From: Burkholderiaceae bacterium
GTDB taxonomy: Bacteria; Pseudomonadota; Gammaproteobacteria; Burkholderiales; Burkholderiaceae_D
Length of the DNA: 64,000 nucleotides
Reading direction: 5' to 3'
Assembly: GCA_031291325.1 (NCBI GenBank)
Contig: JARLJG010000002.1
Span: 39,328-103,327, forward strand
Part shown: positions 38,719-49,644 of the stretch, one piece after another
Numbering within the stretch: the stretch's first letter is position 1
Layout of the letters: each line of letters opens with the position of its first letter
Translations under genes and position numbers: made by a program
The notes under the pieces: generated by a model
Told to the model about the DNA's origin: nothing
Databases searched by the model: none
What the model saw: only the letters and a program-made list of their open reading frames with translations

Positions 38719-39801
38719 TCAGCCTTTAACTGTGTTCCAGATATTCCACGGTGTCTGCATCCAGACCGCCACGATCAACAAATACGCCAGCATCATCGGA
38801 ATGAACACTTTCCAGCCGAGACGCATGATCTGATCATAGCGATAGCGCGGGAACGAACCGCGTATCCAGATAAACATGGAGACCACCACAAAGGTTTTCG
38901 CACCCAACCAGATCCAGCCCGGAATGAAGTCGAGGAACCCGACCGGCGCCGCCCATCCGCCCAGGAACAGCAACGAGGCGGCAATCGAAATCAACAGCAT
39001 GTTCGCGTATTCGGACAGGTAGAACATCGCGTACGACATGCCCGAGTATTCGAGCATATGGCCGGCGACGATCTCGGATTCGCCTTCGACCACGTCGAAC
39101 GGATGGCGATTGGTTTCGGCAATGCCCGAAATCACGTAGACCAGGAATACCGGGAACAGCGGCAGCCAGTTCCACGAGAAGATCGCAAATCCGTGCGCGG
39201 CGCCAAAGCCCTTCGATTGCGCAATGACGATATCGGAGAGGTTCAGGCTGCCCGACACCATCAGCACGATCACCAGCGCGAAGCCCATCGTGATTTCGTA
39301 GGACACCATCTGCGCCGATGCGCGCATCGCGCCCAGGAAGGCATACTTGGAGTTGGAGGCCCAACCGCCGACGATGATGCCGTAGATTTCCAGCGAAGTG
39401 ATCGCCATCAGGAACAGCAAGCCGGCGTTGATGTTGGCCACCGCGATTTCCGGGCCGAACGGTATCACCGCCCACGCCACCAGCGACGGCGCGATGGTCA
39501 TCACCGGCGCCAGCAGGAACAGCGCCTTGTTGGCCTTGGCCGGCACCAGCACTTCCTTGAACAACAGCTTCAACGCATCGGCGATCGGCTGCAGCAAGCC
39601 CAATGGGCCGACGCGGTTCGGGCCGACGCGCACATGCATCCAGCTCAGCGCACGGCGCTCCCACAGCGTCAGGTAGGCGACGCAGCCCATCAAGGGCAGC
39701 ACCAGCACGATGATTTTCACCAGGCCCCAGACAATTGGCCACAAAATGCCGAACCAGGCTTGCCCGTAAGCATTGATGTTCAGCAGCATTTGATCCATCA
39801 T
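38719..39801 (-). CDS. nuoH: NADH-quinone oxidoreductase subunit H
   Basis: A 360-residue membrane subunit that forms part of the quinone chamber. [19 protein letters not shown] and [19 protein letters not shown] are the family signatures with the quinone-site acidic residues. The start overlaps the nuoG stop (ATGA), and nuoI follows after 5 bp. Confidence 0.97.
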   Translation of the reverse strand: MMDQMLLNINAYGQAWFGILWPIVWGLVKIIVLVLPLMGCVAYLTLWERRALSWMHVRVGPNRVGPLGLLQPIADALKLLFKEVLVPAKANKALFLLAPVMTIAPSLVAWAVIPFGPEIAVANINAGLLFLMAITSLEIYGIIVGGWASNSKYAFLGAMRASAQMVSYEITMGFALVIVLMVSGSLNLSDIVIAQSKGFGAAHGFAIFSWNWLPLFPVFLVYVISGIAETNRHPFDVVEGESEIVAGHMLEYSGMSYAMFYLSEYANMLLISIAASLLFLGGWAAPVGFLDFIPGWIWLGAKTFVVVSMFIWIRGSFPRYRYDQIMRLGWKVFIPMMLAYLLIVAVWMQTPWNIWNTVKG

Positions 39802-42134
39802 GCTTGCTCCAAAGTGATTGCGCCGAACATGGCGCCCAATCCGGCGGTAGAAACGTGGGCTGCGGCGACCCGCACCACGTTATCCGGCAATTTGCGATCC
39901 ACGGCGGCAGTCAGCGTCGCGCTGCCGCTACCCTGCGTGACCCGCACCCTGGCGCCGTCGGCGATGCCGAGACGCTGCGCAGTCGCCGCCGAAAGCCAGG
40001 CGCGCGGCGCCTGCGCATCGACAGTCAATTGCAGCGATGCCGCGCGCCGCACGATGCCGTCGGTTGCGTAGATCGGCACGTCGGTCACGCGCTCCAGCGC
40101 GCCGGCGGAAGCAGCGGCGGCTTGCGGCGCCACGGCGGTCTGGTTGTTCAGACGCGCGCGCAAGTCGGCGTCGGCCGGCTTGTCGGCATCGATGATTTCC
40201 TTGCGGATCGATTCCGAGTTTTCGTAATCGAAGCCGCTGGCTTCGGCCAGGTTGCCCAATACGCGCAACACCTTCCAGCCCGGACGTGCGTCGCCCAGGG
40301 GCTTGGCGCTGCCGTTGAAACTTTGCACCCGCCCTTCGGCATTGACAAAGGTGCCGGCAGTTTCGGTGAACGGCGTGATCGGCAACAGCACGTCGGCGTA
40401 GTCGGCGCCATGCTTGAATGGCGACAGCACCACGACCATGTCGGCCTGGTCGAGCGCGGCGCGCGCGACTTGCGGATTGGCGCAATCGAATTCCGGCTCG
40501 GCGTTGAACAACAGGTAGGCTTTGCGCGGCTGCGCAAACATCTGTTGCGCGTTCGCCCCGCCCTCGCCCGGCGTGGCCTTGGCGATGTAGCCGCCGACGC
40601 TATTGCCGGACTCGGTCAGGTAGCCAAGCTTGGCATCGGTCTGCTGCGCGATCCATTGCGCGGCTGCGTGCAATTGCGCGGCTTGCGGGTGCTGGGCGGC
40701 GGCATTGCCGAGCAATACGGCCTTGTTTTCGCCGGACAACAAGCTCGCGGCGATTTTTTGCGCGGCGTCGGAAGCCTGGACGTTTTCAAATCCGGCCGGA
40801 GCGGCGACGCCTTTGGCGGCGGCCACGGCAGCGATGACTTCGCCCAGCGCAGCCAGCCAGTCGGCCGGCGCCTTGGTCAGCTTGGCGGCGATCGGCATCA
40901 ACAAGTCGTCGTCGGTCGCGTGCAGCACGCTCACTTGCGCGCCGTGCTTGACTGCCTGCCGCAGACGACCGGCCAGCAGCGGGTGATCCTTGCGCAGGAA
41001 GGAGCCGACCACGAAGGCGCGCTGCAAAGCGCCGAATTCGGCAATCGACATGCCCAGCCACGGCGTGACTTTGCCGTCCAGCGAAAAATCGGATTGGCGG
41101 GTGCGGAAGTCGACATTGTTCGAGCCGATTGCGCGCACCAGTTTTTGCAGCAGGTACAGTTCTTCCAGCGTCGAAGTCGGCGTGGCCAACGCGGCGATGG
41201 CGTCGGCGCCGTGATTTTTCTTGATGTCGCGCAAGCCGTGCGCGACGTATTCGAGCGCGGTTTGCCAGTCGGTTTCCTGCCAGCGACCATCTTGCTTGAT
41301 CATCGGCTTGGTCAGGCGCTGCTCGCTGTTGACGCCTTCGTAGGCGAAGCGGTCCTTGTCGGAAATCCAGCATTCGTTGACGGCGTCGTTTTCAAACGGC
41401 AGCACGCGCAAGACCTTGCCATTCTTCACTTGCACGACCAGATTGGCGCCGACGCTGTCGTGCGGGCTGACCGATTTGCGGCGTTGCAATTCCCAGGTGC
41501 GGGCGCTGTAGCGGAACGGCTTGGAGGTGAGCGCGCCGACCGGGCACAGATCGATCATGTTGCCGGACAATTCCGAATCCACGGTCTTGCCGACGAAAGC
41601 GGTAATTTCCGAATGTTCGCCACGGTTCAACATGCCCAGTTCCATCACGCCGGCGATTTCCTGGCCGAAGCGCACGCAACGGGTGCATTGGATACAGCGC
41701 GCCATTTCCTTCATCGAAATCAGCGGGCCGACGTCTTTCGGCTCCACCACGCGCTTTTCTTCCTGGTAGCGCGAGGCATCGCCGCCATAGCCGACCGCCA
41801 AGTCCTGCAATTGGCATTCGCCGCCCTGGTCGCAGATCGGGCAATCCAGCGGATGGTTAATCAGCAGGAATTCCATCACGCTCTTTTGCGCCTTGACCGC
41901 CTTGTCGCTGTGCGCGCGCACGATCATGCCGGGGCTGACCGGCGTGGCGCAGGCAGGCAGCGGTTTCGGGGCCTTCTCGACCTCGACCAGGCACATGCGG
42001 CAGTTGGCCGCAATCGACAATTTTTTGTGATAGCAAAAATGCGGTATGTACGTGCCCAGTTTATTGGCCGCGTCCATAATCATGCTGCCTTCTTGCACTT
42101 CGACTTTTTTGCCGTCTATTTCGATTTCAACCAT
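39798..42134 (-). CDS. nuoG: NADH-quinone oxidoreductase subunit G
   Basis: A 778-residue iron–sulfur subunit. The N-terminal 2Fe-2S domain has [33 protein letters not shown] and [14 protein letters not shown] hold further cluster ligands (N5, N4). The molybdopterin-oxidoreductase-like middle has no active cofactor site, and the C-terminal part is Ala-rich. It overlaps nuoH and is separated from nuoF by 109 bp with a weak ribosome binding site. Confidence 0.95.
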   Translation of the reverse strand: MVEIEIDGKKVEVQEGSMIMDAANKLGTYIPHFCYHKKLSIAANCRMCLVEVEKAPKPLPACATPVSPGMIVRAHSDKAVKAQKSVMEFLLINHPLDCPICDQGGECQLQDLAVGYGGDASRYQEEKRVVEPKDVGPLISMKEMARCIQCTRCVRFGQEIAGVMELGMLNRGEHSEITAFVGKTVDSELSGNMIDLCPVGALTSKPFRYSARTWELQRRKSVSPHDSVGANLVVQVKNGKVLRVLPFENDAVNECWISDKDRFAYEGVNSEQRLTKPMIKQDGRWQETDWQTALEYVAHGLRDIKKNHGADAIAALATPTSTLEELYLLQKLVRAIGSNNVDFRTRQSDFSLDGKVTPWLGMSIAEFGALQRAFVVGSFLRKDHPLLAGRLRQAVKHGAQVSVLHATDDDLLMPIAAKLTKAPADWLAALGEVIAAVAAAKGVAAPAGFENVQASDAAQKIAASLLSGENKAVLLGNAAAQHPQAAQLHAAAQWIAQQTDAKLGYLTESGNSVGGYIAKATPGEGGANAQQMFAQPRKAYLLFNAEPEFDCANPQVARAALDQADMVVVLSPFKHGADYADVLLPITPFTETAGTFVNAEGRVQSFNGSAKPLGDARPGWKVLRVLGNLAEASGFDYENSESIRKEIIDADKPADADLRARLNNQTAVAPQAAAASAGALERVTDVPIYATDGIVRRAASLQLTVDAQAPRAWLSAATAQRLGIADGARVRVTQGSGSATLTAAVDRKLPDNVVRVAAAHVSTAGLGAMFGAITLEQA

Positions 42135-42243
42135 GACTATGCTTTTTTGCCCAAGTATTCTCAGTTACGCTCGATTCGCTCTTTGCAGCGCTGTATGCAG
42201 ACCCAGCGGCGAACCTAGCGCGCTTTCCAGCTATTGCGTCAGA

Positions 42244-43539
42244 CTATATATATGCAGGCACCAAGCATTGCTTATGCTCGATGTGGTACTCGAATTCTGC
42301 ACGGAAATTCTTGATGAACGCGCGCACCGGCATCGCCGCCGCATCGCCCAACGCGCAAATGGTGCGGCCCTGGATGTTGTCGCAAATGCTGTTCAACACA
42401 TCCAGATCGTCGGGACGGCCCTGGCCGTTTTCGATCCGGTGCACCATCCGATACATCCAGCCTGTGCCTTCGCGGCATGGCGTGCACTGGCCGCACGACT
42501 CTTCAAAATAGAAATACGACAGGCGCAACAGCGACTTGACCATGCAGCGCGTTTCGTCCATCACGATCACCGCGCCCGAACCCAGCATCGAGCCGGCCTT
42601 GGCGATCGAGTCGTAATCGAGGTCGGTCGCCATCATCGTCTCGCCGGTCAACACCGGCGCCGACGATCCGCCCGGAATCACGGCCTTGATCTTCTTGCCG
42701 TCGCGCATGCCGCCGGCCAGGTCGAGCAGAGTCGCAAACGGCGTGCCCAGCGGGATTTCATAGTTGCCCGGTTTGGCGACGTCGCCCGATATCGAAAAAA
42801 TCTTGGTGCCGCCGTTGTTCGGCTTGCCCAGCGCCAGATACGCCGGCGCGCCCATCGCGAAGATGAACGGCACTGCGGCAAACGTTTCGGTGTTGTTGAT
42901 CGTGGTCGGCTTGCCGTACAGGCCGAAGCTGGCCGGGAACGGCGGCTTGAAGCGCGGCTGGCCCTTCTTGCCTTCCAACGATTCCAGCAAGGCGGTTTCT
43001 TCGCCGCAGATATAGGCGCCGTGTCCGTGGAACGCATGCAACTGGAAATTGAAGCCGGCGCCCAGGATGTTATCGCCGAGGAAGCCGGCAGCGCGCGCTT
43101 CGTCCAGCGCTTCTTCAAAACGCTCGTATTCGGCCCAAATCTCGCCGTGGATATAGTTGTAGCCGACCGTGGTGCCCATCGCGTAGGCGGCAATCGCCAT
43201 GCCTTCGATCAGCGCATGCGGATTGTAGCGGATGATGTCGCGATCCTTGAATGTCCCAGGTTCGCCTTCGTCGGTATTGCAGACCAGGTATTTTTGCCCC
43301 GGAAACTGGCGCGGCATGAAGCTCCACTTCAAGCCGGTCGGAAAACCGGCGCCGCCGCGACCGCGCAGCGAGGATGCCTTCAATTCGGCAATCACCTGCT
43401 CCGGCGTGATCTTGTCGTTCAGGATGCGCTTCAGGGACTCGTAGCCGCCGCGCTTGACGTAATCGGCCAAGCGCCAGTTCTGGCCATCGAGCCCGGCCAG
43501 AATCACTGGCTTGATATGACGATCGTGCAAACAAGTCAT
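42244..43539 (-). CDS. nuoF: NADH-quinone oxidoreductase subunit F
   Basis: A 431-residue NADH-binding subunit. [15 protein letters not shown] binds NADH and FMN, and [18 protein letters not shown] holds cluster N3. The start codon overlaps the nuoE stop (ATGA), showing coupling. Length and motifs are normal. Confidence 0.97.
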   Translation of the reverse strand: MTCLHDRHIKPVILAGLDGQNWRLADYVKRGGYESLKRILNDKITPEQVIAELKASSLRGRGGAGFPTGLKWSFMPRQFPGQKYLVCNTDEGEPGTFKDRDIIRYNPHALIEGMAIAAYAMGTTVGYNYIHGEIWAEYERFEEALDEARAAGFLGDNILGAGFNFQLHAFHGHGAYICGEETALLESLEGKKGQPRFKPPFPASFGLYGKPTTINNTETFAAVPFIFAMGAPAYLALGKPNNGGTKIFSISGDVAKPGNYEIPLGTPFATLLDLAGGMRDGKKIKAVIPGGSSAPVLTGETMMATDLDYDSIAKAGSMLGSGAVIVMDETRCMVKSLLRLSYFYFEESCGQCTPCREGTGWMYRMVHRIENGQGRPDDLDVLNSICDNIQGRTICALGDAAAMPVRAFIKNFRAEFEYHIEHKQCLVPAYI

Positions 43540-44015
43540 TTCTTGAGCTCCTCGACCAGCTCATCGATCTTTTGATGCGACATGCGGCTGCACATGCGCT
43601 TGTTATTGACCAGCAACACCGGCGCGTCGGCGCAGGCGCCCATGCATTCGCCTTCTTGCAGCGTGAATTGGCCGTCGCCCGTGGTTTCCTTGTAGTCGAC
43701 GCCCAGCTTCTCTTTCAGGTAGTGCGCCGCCTTCTCGCCGCCCGACAATGCGCAGGGCAGATTGGTGCAAACGGTGATCTTGTGCTTGCCCATCGGCTTG
43801 AGGTTGTACATCGCGTAGAAAGTGGCGACTTCCTGCACCGCCACCGCCGGCATGCCGAGATAGTCGGCCACGTCCTGCATGACTTCCGGCGCCAGCCAGC
43901 CTTTTTCATCCTGCGCAATGGCGAGCGCCGCCATCACCGCCGATTGCTTTTGGTCGGCCGGAAATTTCGCGATTTCGCGATCGATTTTTTTGTAAGCTTG
44001 CTCTGATAACAGCAT
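43536..44015 (-). CDS. nuoE: NADH-quinone oxidoreductase subunit E
   Basis: A 159-residue thioredoxin-like subunit carrying cluster N1a. The four ligands are in CTNLPC (C-x4-C) and CMGAC (C-x3-C). The helical N-terminal bundle ([19 protein letters not shown]) is present. It overlaps nuoF. Confidence 0.96.
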   Translation of the reverse strand: MLLSEQAYKKIDREIAKFPADQKQSAVMAALAIAQDEKGWLAPEVMQDVADYLGMPAVAVQEVATFYAMYNLKPMGKHKITVCTNLPCALSGGEKAAHYLKEKLGVDYKETTGDGQFTLQEGECMGACADAPVLLVNNKRMCSRMSHQKIDELVEELKK

Positions 44016-44043
44016 CGTCTATGCCTCAATTGCCGACCGCAAA

Positions 44044-45297
44044 TCAGCGGTCAATGTCACCGAATACGATATCCTGCGTGCCGATGATCGTCACCGCATC
44101 GGCGATCATGTGGCCCTTGGCCATCTCGTCCAAACCCTGCAAGTGCGGGAAACCGGGCGCCCGGATCTTCAAGCGGTACGGCTTGTTCGCGCCGTCGGAA
44201 ATAATGTAAATGCCGAATTCGCCCTTCGGATGCTCGACTGCCGCGTACGCTTCGCCCGGCGGCACATGGAAGCCTTCGGAGAACAATTTGAAGTGATGGA
44301 TCAAATCTTCCATGTTGGTCTTCATGTCCACGCGCGAAGGCGGCGCCACCTTGTGGTTGTCGCTCATCACCGGACCCGGATTGTTGCGCAGCCATTCGAC
44401 GCATTGCTTGATGATGCGGTTCGACTGGCGCATTTCTTCCATGCGAATCAGGTAGCGGTCGTAGCAGTCGCCGTTGACGCCGACCGGAATATCGAAATCG
44501 AGCAGGTCGTACACTTCATACGGCTGCTTTTTGCGCAAATCCCATTCGACCCCGGAGCCGCGCAGCATCGGGCCGGTAAAGCCCATCGCCAGCGCCCGTT
44601 CCGGCGACACCACGCCGATGCCGACCAGACGCTGTTTCCAGATGCGGTTGTCGGTCAGCAAGGTTTCGTATTCGTCGACGTAAGTCGGGAAGCGATTGGT
44701 GAAATCTTCGATGAAATCGAGCAGCGAACCCTGGCGGTTTTCGTTCAGGCGATTGATCGCCTTGGCATTGCGCAGGATCGACGCCTTGTGCTGAGGCATG
44801 CTGTCGGGCAAATCGCGGTACACGCCGCCCGGACGATAGTAGGCCGCGTGCATGCGCGCGCCGGACACCGCTTCGTAGCAATCGAACAGGTCTTCGCGCT
44901 CGCGGAATGCATACAGCAAAATGGCCATTGCGCCGACATCGAGCGCATGGCAGCCCAACCACAGCAAGTGGTTCAGCAAGCGCGTGATTTCGTCGTACAT
45001 CACGCGGATATACTGCGCGCGCAGCGGCACTTCGAGACCGAGCAGCTTTTCTATCGCCAGCACGTAAGCATGCTCGTTGCTCATCATCGACACGTAGTCG
45101 AGACGATCCATGTACGGCACGGATTGCAGATAGGTTTTCTGTTCGGCCAGCTTCTCGGTGGCGCGATGCAACAGCCCGATATGCGGATCGGCGCGCTGCA
45201 CGACTTCGCCGTCGAGCTCCAGCACCAGACGCAACACGCCGTGCGCAGCCGGATGCTGCGGGCCAAAATTGATGGTGTAATTCTTGATTTGAGCCAT
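44044..45297 (-). CDS. nuoD: NADH-quinone oxidoreductase subunit D
   Basis: A 417-residue 49-kDa-type subunit. It contributes to the quinone site: [19 protein letters not shown] at the N terminus and [14 protein letters not shown] near the C terminus. The quinone chamber should lie at the NuoD–NuoB interface, but NuoB is missing here. Its start overlaps the nuoC stop (TAATG). Confidence 0.97.
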   Translation of the reverse strand: MAQIKNYTINFGPQHPAAHGVLRLVLELDGEVVQRADPHIGLLHRATEKLAEQKTYLQSVPYMDRLDYVSMMSNEHAYVLAIEKLLGLEVPLRAQYIRVMYDEITRLLNHLLWLGCHALDVGAMAILLYAFREREDLFDCYEAVSGARMHAAYYRPGGVYRDLPDSMPQHKASILRNAKAINRLNENRQGSLLDFIEDFTNRFPTYVDEYETLLTDNRIWKQRLVGIGVVSPERALAMGFTGPMLRGSGVEWDLRKKQPYEVYDLLDFDIPVGVNGDCYDRYLIRMEEMRQSNRIIKQCVEWLRNNPGPVMSDNHKVAPPSRVDMKTNMEDLIHHFKLFSEGFHVPPGEAYAAVEHPKGEFGIYIISDGANKPYRLKIRAPGFPHLQGLDEMAKGHMIADAVTIIGTQDIVFGDIDR

Positions 45298-45893
45298 TAT
45301 TTCATCCCGTACTGTTCTTCACGAATAACACGCGGCACATTCTCGCGCGGCTCGATGGTAACGGGCTGGTAGACCACGCGCTTTTGCTCCGGGTCGTAAC
45401 GCATTTCGACATAGCCGGAGACCGGGAAATCCTTGCGGAACGCATGCCCGATGAAACCGTAGTCGGTCAGGATGCGGCGCAAGTCGTTATGGCCGTCGAA
45501 CAGGATACCAAAGAAATCGAATGCTTCGCGCTCGTACCAATTGGCGGCACTCCATATGGAGATGACCGACGCCACCAGCGGAAACTCGTCGTCCGGCGCA
45601 AATACGCGCACCCGCACGCGATAGTTCAGCGGCACCGACAACAGGTGCAGCACCACTGCAAAGCGCTTGCCGTCCCAGGCGCCGTCGCCATAGGTCGAAT
45701 AATCGACGCCAGCCAGATCGATCAGTTGCGTAAAGCGCAGATCGGGATGGTCGTGCAACACCTGCATGGCAGCCAGATAGTGCTCCGCACCGACCACAAT
45801 GGTGACCTCGCCGAGCGCCACCGTCAGACTCTGAAGCTGCTCGCCCAGCGCAGCGCGCAGTGCGGTTTCCAGGGTTTCAATTTTCGTCGTCAT
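45297..45893 (-). CDS. nuoC: NADH-quinone oxidoreductase subunit C
   Basis: A 198-residue 30-kDa-type subunit. [21 protein letters not shown] is the family signature, followed by [14 protein letters not shown] and ending in REEQYGMK. The ATG overlaps a stop codon (ATGA) of an upstream frame that looks like the end of nuoB. Confidence 0.96.
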   Translation of the reverse strand: MTTKIETLETALRAALGEQLQSLTVALGEVTIVVGAEHYLAAMQVLHDHPDLRFTQLIDLAGVDYSTYGDGAWDGKRFAVVLHLLSVPLNYRVRVRVFAPDDEFPLVASVISIWSAANWYEREAFDFFGILFDGHNDLRRILTDYGFIGHAFRKDFPVSGYVEMRYDPEQKRVVYQPVTIEPRENVPRVIREEQYGMK

Positions 45894-46040
45894 AGTTTTT
45901 GCTTGCCGCCCGCTGAGCGCGCGATGAGTTTACTGCATTTAACCTTGCTACACACCCGCCGATTTACCACCCCAGCCGGATGACGATATGACCTGCACTG
46001 CCAACGCCTTCGATACCTTGCGCCTTCGACACCCTGCTTC
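45890..46040 (-). pseudogene. nuoB: nuoB remnant: both ends present, catalytic centre deleted
   Basis: NuoB (about 160 residues, holding cluster N2) belongs between nuoA and nuoC, but only 147 bp separate them. The bases just before nuoC read [19 protein letters not shown] and stop with TGA overlapping the nuo[15 protein letters not shown] resembles the family C-terminal pattern NKIKRTNTIAR as I recall it. Near nuoA (46003–46014) codons read IEGV followed by GSAGHI, similar to the family N-terminal IEGVLNEGFI. None of the conserved cysteines is present. The simplest reading is an internal deletion of about 125 codons followed by drift. An assembly error is the alternative. Confidence 0.6.
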
Positions 46041-46400
46041 TTATTCCCAGTCGAGGGCGCCCTTCTTCCAGATGAACCAGAAGCCGACGCCAAATTCAAC
46101 GATGAACGCAAACATGACCAGGAAGCCGTTCAAACCCAGTTCGCGCATCGCAGCGCCCCACGGAAAGAAGAACGCCGTTTCCAGATCGAACAAAATAAAC
46201 AGGATCGCAATCAGGTAGTAGCGCACATCGAATTTCATGCGCGCATCTTCGAACGCCTCGAAGCCGCATTCGTAGGGCTCAGCCTTGTGCGCCTCAGGCC
46301 GATAGGGGCCGAGAATGCGTCCCAATACTTGCGGAATGACGCCGACAGCAATGCCGACCAGGATAAACAACAAAATGGGGAGGTAATTTTCGAGGTTCAC
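46041..46400 (-). CDS. nuoA: NADH-quinone oxidoreductase subunit A
   Basis: A 119-residue three-helix subunit. [21 protein letters not shown] with [12 protein letters not shown] is the family signature. A GTG at 46400 ([12 protein letters not shown]) is the start; the upstream frame extension to 46433 lies outside the family's range. It is the first gene of the operon, and the tRNA-Leu/secG transcript ends upstream at 46554–46589. Confidence 0.95.
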   Translation of the reverse strand: MNLENYLPILLFILVGIAVGVIPQVLGRILGPYRPEAHKAEPYECGFEAFEDARMKFDVRYYLIAILFILFDLETAFFFPWGAAMRELGLNGFLVMFAFIVEFGVGFWFIWKKGALDWE

Positions 46401-46553
46401 GGTAGGAGCACAATACGCAAATTTGTTGAACAATCGGTATCAGGAAAATCAGACACTAACACATGATGAACATCCGATTGCGCAACCCAAAACCAGATCG
46501 CCTGCAACCCTATCCACATGCACTCACACCAATCAACCGAAATGCAAATTTCC

Positions 46554-46589
46554 CGATAAAAAAGCCGGCAAACATACTTCTTTCCGGCT
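46554..46589 (-). terminator. terminator after tRNA-Leu
   Basis: On the minus strand AAGCCGG and CCGGCTT form a stem around a 15-nt loop and are followed by a run of T. It lies 10 bases past the tRNA 3' end and should stop the tpiA–secG–tRNA transcript before nuoA. Confidence 0.75.
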
Positions 46590-46598
46590 TCTTCCTTC

Positions 46599-46685
46599 TT
46601 GGTGCCGACGGCGAGACTCGAACTCGCACAGCTTTACGCCACTACCCCCTCAAGATAGCGTGTCTACCAATTTCACCACGTCGGC
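46599..46685 (-). tRNA. tRNA-Leu (GAG)
   Basis: An 87-nt tRNA that ends in a chromosomally encoded CCA. The acceptor stem GCCGACG pairs with CGTCGGC, and the D arm has AAATTGGTAGACAC. The anticodon stem-loop is CTATC-TTGAGGG-GGTAG with anticodon GAG, reading CUC and CUU leucine codons. The long variable arm (TGGCGTAAAGCTGTG region) is typical of class II tRNA-Leu, and the T arm has GTTCGAGTC. Confidence 0.95.
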
Positions 46686-46792
46686 TCAAGCACAGCATTT
46701 TAACCTATTTCGAGCACTTTATTCAATCCGAAAATTGCATAAAACCAATACGTTGCGCGCTGGATTTTTGCGCCACATCAAATAATTCCGAA

Positions 46793-47269
46793 TTACTTTG
46801 GAATCTGACTCGATTGCGGAGTCGCGGCTCCCGATTTTGCCGTTGGCTGCGCTGCGCTTGCTGCCGGTGCTGCGCCAGCAGCCGGGGCGGCGGCAGGTGC
46901 GGCACTCGGCGCGCTGGCTGCGCCATTGGCAGCAGGCGACAGGGAAATCGCAGCAGGCGCTGGCGTCGGCGCCGGCGCACTGGTGGTCGGCAAACTATCA
47001 AGCACGCCGCCACTGACGCCGGCATGCCGCGACGAACTGAGATACGACAAGGTGAGCGTGGTCGAGAAAAAAATCACCGCAGCAACGCCGGTCGATTTCG
47101 ACAGGAAATTGGAGGACCCGGTCGCGCCGAACAAGCTGCCGGACGCGCCCGACCCGAAGGCCGCACCCATGTCCGCGCCCTTGCCGTGTTGCACCAGAAC
47201 GAGACCGACAATGGTCAGCGCCGACAAGACCTGCACCAAAATCATGATATTGATAAGCAAAGTATTCAT
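46793..47269 (-). CDS. secG: preprotein translocase subunit SecG
   Basis: A 158-residue accessory subunit of the SecYEG channel. Two membrane helices (LINIMILVQVLSALTIVGLVLV; STGVAAVIFFSTTLTLSYLSS) flank the conserved cytosolic loop HGKGADMGAAFGSGASGSLFG. The C-terminal half is a long low-complexity Ala/Pro tail, unlike the short E. coli protein but common in this order. It lies between tpiA and tRNA-Leu in a conserved arrangement. Confidence 0.95.
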   Translation of the reverse strand: MNTLLINIMILVQVLSALTIVGLVLVQHGKGADMGAAFGSGASGSLFGATGSSNFLSKSTGVAAVIFFSTTLTLSYLSSSRHAGVSGGVLDSLPTTSAPAPTPAPAAISLSPAANGAASAPSAAPAAAPAAGAAPAASAAQPTAKSGAATPQSSQIPK

Positions 47270-47347
47270 TAAATATTTTTTCCGATTCCTGGTTGATTCC
47301 GACTAACGAGCGTTGATACCAATACTGATACTAATAATTTTCCACTC

Positions 47348-48118
47348 TCAGGCTGCAGCCTGCACCGCCTGCGCCGCTTGCGCAATCGCAAGAAAATCTT
47401 CCGCCTTCAGCGACGCCCCGCCGATCAGGCCGCCGTCGATGTCGGGCATCGCCAACAATTGGCCGGCGTTATCCGGCTTCATGCTGCCGCCATACAAAAT
47501 CCTGGCCTTCGCTGCCGCTTCCGCGCTTTTTGCCGCGATTTTCGCGCGCAACATCTGGTGCACCGCCTGCGCCATCTCCGGCGTCGCGGTTACGCCGGTG
47601 CCAATCGCCCACAACGGCTCGTAAGCCACCACGATGCGCGCAACATCGGCCACATCCAGCGCCTGCAAGACCACGTCCAATTGCTGACCGACGACTGCAT
47701 CGGTGCGCTCGGCCTGCCGTTCTGCCAGCGTTTCGCCGACGCAGACGATCGGCGTCAATCCGGCGCGCAACGCACACACCGCCTTGCGCGCAACCGCCTC
47801 GCTGCTTTCGCCCTGATACGCGCGACGCTCGGAATGCCCGACGATGACATACGAACAGCCGAATTCAGCCAGCATCGACGCCGCGACATCACCCGTGTAC
47901 GCGCCCGCTTCATGCTCGGATACGTCCTGCGCGCCCCACGCAACCGCCGTGCCAGCCAATTCCGCCTGGCACTGCGCCAGATACGGCGCCGGTGCGCAAA
48001 CCAGCAGATCGCATGCAGCATAGCGCGTGGGGTCGACTTTGATGCCGCCCAGCAACTTAGCGTTGCCGGCAAGGCTGCCATTCATTTTCCAGTTGCCTGC
48101 GATCAATGTGCGACGCAT
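47348..48118 (-). CDS. tpiA: triose-phosphate isomerase
   Basis: A 256-residue TIM barrel that interconverts dihydroxyacetone phosphate and glyceraldehyde-3-phosphate. AGNWKMNG holds the N-terminal Asn/Lys, VIVGHSERR the catalytic His, [11 protein letters not shown] the catalytic Glu, and [10 protein letters not shown] the phosphate-binding loop. It is upstream of secG on the same strand. Confidence 0.97.
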   Translation of the reverse strand: MRRTLIAGNWKMNGSLAGNAKLLGGIKVDPTRYAACDLLVCAPAPYLAQCQAELAGTAVAWGAQDVSEHEAGAYTGDVAASMLAEFGCSYVIVGHSERRAYQGESSEAVARKAVCALRAGLTPIVCVGETLAERQAERTDAVVGQQLDVVLQALDVADVARIVVAYEPLWAIGTGVTATPEMAQAVHQMLRAKIAAKSAEAAAKARILYGGSMKPDNAGQLLAMPDIDGGLIGGASLKAEDFLAIAQAAQAVQAAA

Positions 48119-48282
48119 AACGCTGCCTATTTTCTCAATAACCAGCTATTTTAACGCGCTGCAGCACTCTCGGTCAAACCAGTTGCTTTCTTGCCTGCGA
48201 GAATCGTCACGCTATTTGCGAAAACCGTGCGAATAAATTGCAATTAAACAATTTTGCAGCCACTAAAATGGCGATATTTGCC

Positions 48283-49263
48283 TTAGGCGACCTGTAACAT
48301 GATCTTGCCGATATGCTGGCTGGACTCCATCAGGCTATGCGCATCGACCGCTTGCTCCAAGGCAAAGGTTCGATAGATCACCGGCTTGATCTTGCCCGCT
48401 TCCAGCAGCGGCCATGCGTGTTCGATCAGCTTTGCCACGATCGCCGCCTTGAACTCGCGCGAGCGCGGGCGCAGCGTCGAGGCAGTCAGCGTCAAGCGCC
48501 GACGCAAGACCTGACCCAGGTCAATGTTAGCCTTGGTTCCGCCCAGCACGGCGATCAGCGCCAGCCGGCCGTCTTCGGCCAGGCAGCCGATTTCACGCGC
48601 CACGTAGTCGCCGCCGACCATGTCGAGGATGACATCGACGCCCTTGCCGCCGGTCAGCTCCTTGACCACTGCGGCGAAATCCTCGGTCTTGTAATTGATG
48701 CCGCGCTCGGCCCCCAATTGCTCGCAGACGCGGCATTTTTCGTCGGAACCGGCGGTGGCGAATACCCGGTGCCCAAACGCAGCGGCGAGCTGGATCGCGG
48801 TCACGCCGATGCCGGACGTTCCGCCCTGCACCAGCAAGGTTTCTGCGCCGCTCAATTGGACGCGGTCGAATACGTTGCTCCACACCGTGAAAAATGTCTC
48901 CGGCAGCGACGCGCCCTCGATGGCGGACAACCCCTTGGGAATCGGCAGGCACTGCACCAGCGGCGCCGCGCAATATTCCGCATAACCGCCGCCTTGCACC
49001 AGCGCGCACACCATGTCGCCGCGCGCAAAGCGGCTGCCGCTCAAGTCGCCGTCGACAATCTCGCCGGCAATTTCCAGTCCCGGCAGATCGGAAGCGCCGG
49101 GCGGCGGCGCGTAGTGGCCGTTGCGCTGCGCCACATCCGGCCGATTGACGCCGGCCGCCTGCACCTTGATCAAAATCTCGCCTGCCTTCAATTGCGGCAG
49201 CGGACGCTCGCATAGTTGCAACACGGAAGGCGGACCCGGCTGGGTGATTTCAATTGCGCGCAT
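48283..49263 (-). CDS. NAD(P)H quinone oxidoreductase, MDR superfamily
   Basis: A 326-residue zinc-independent medium-chain reductase of the quinone oxidoreductase (PIG3-like) group. The N-terminal catalytic region has VQAAGVNRPDVAQRNGHY with PPGASDLPGLEIAGEI, and the Rossmann motif is LLVQGGTSGIGVTAIQLA. HIGKIMLQV closes the fold. No zinc-binding cysteines are seen. The ATG at 49263 (MRAIEITQPGPP) has AGGA 7 nt ahead. Confidence 0.92.
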   Translation of the reverse strand: MRAIEITQPGPPSVLQLCERPLPQLKAGEILIKVQAAGVNRPDVAQRNGHYAPPPGASDLPGLEIAGEIVDGDLSGSRFARGDMVCALVQGGGYAEYCAAPLVQCLPIPKGLSAIEGASLPETFFTVWSNVFDRVQLSGAETLLVQGGTSGIGVTAIQLAAAFGHRVFATAGSDEKCRVCEQLGAERGINYKTEDFAAVVKELTGGKGVDVILDMVGGDYVAREIGCLAEDGRLALIAVLGGTKANIDLGQVLRRRLTLTASTLRPRSREFKAAIVAKLIEHAWPLLEAGKIKPVIYRTFALEQAVDAHSLMESSQHIGKIMLQVA

Positions 49264-49383
49264 GGGAATATCCTGAAGAAAAATCGATGCCGCCATTGTA
49301 TGTCAGGCGGGAAATTGGAGTTTTGTTGACGCACTAAGGGTGGGGTCAAAGTATCAAATTTTGCACAAAATCGGGCGCTGACA

Positions 49384-49541
49384 CCCCTTCCCCCTTGCAG
49401 GGGCGCCCGGCGTAGGGGGAAGGTTGGGATGGGGGGAGAGCGGCCTAACTACCGCATCACGTATCTCGATCGCACTACCCCCTCCCTACGCGGGCCGCCC
49501 TAACCTCCCCCTCGCCGGGCGCCCCTGCAAAGGGGAGGGAA
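49384..49541. repeat. imperfect palindromic element with GCAGGGGCGCCCGGCG core
   Basis: The arms 49384–49424 and 49500–49541 are imperfect inverted copies. The shared core GCAGGGGCGCCCGGCG appears as its reverse complement in the right arm. It lies in the 381-bp region between the pnp terminator and the quinone oxidoreductase. There is no other gene there. Confidence 0.7.
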
Positions 49542-49592
49542 TACGTTATAGCATTGAATCCTTTAGCATTTTGATGCTCACTAGCGATCCGC

Positions 49593-49627
49593 AAAAAAAA
49601 CCGCCCGGGCTTGCGCGCGGGCGGTTT
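49593..49627 (-). terminator. pnp terminator
   Basis: AACCGCCCG and CGGGCGGTT form a 9-bp stem, followed on the minus strand by a run of eight T. It sits just beyond the pnp stop codon. Confidence 0.9.
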
Positions 49628-49644
49628 CGGTGAAACGCTAAAGC

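Noticed and set aside
39804..42218. 804-codon plus-strand frame opposite nuoG
   Set aside because: Antisense shadow of nuoG. The same holds for the long frames opposite nuoF, nuoL, pnp and leuA.
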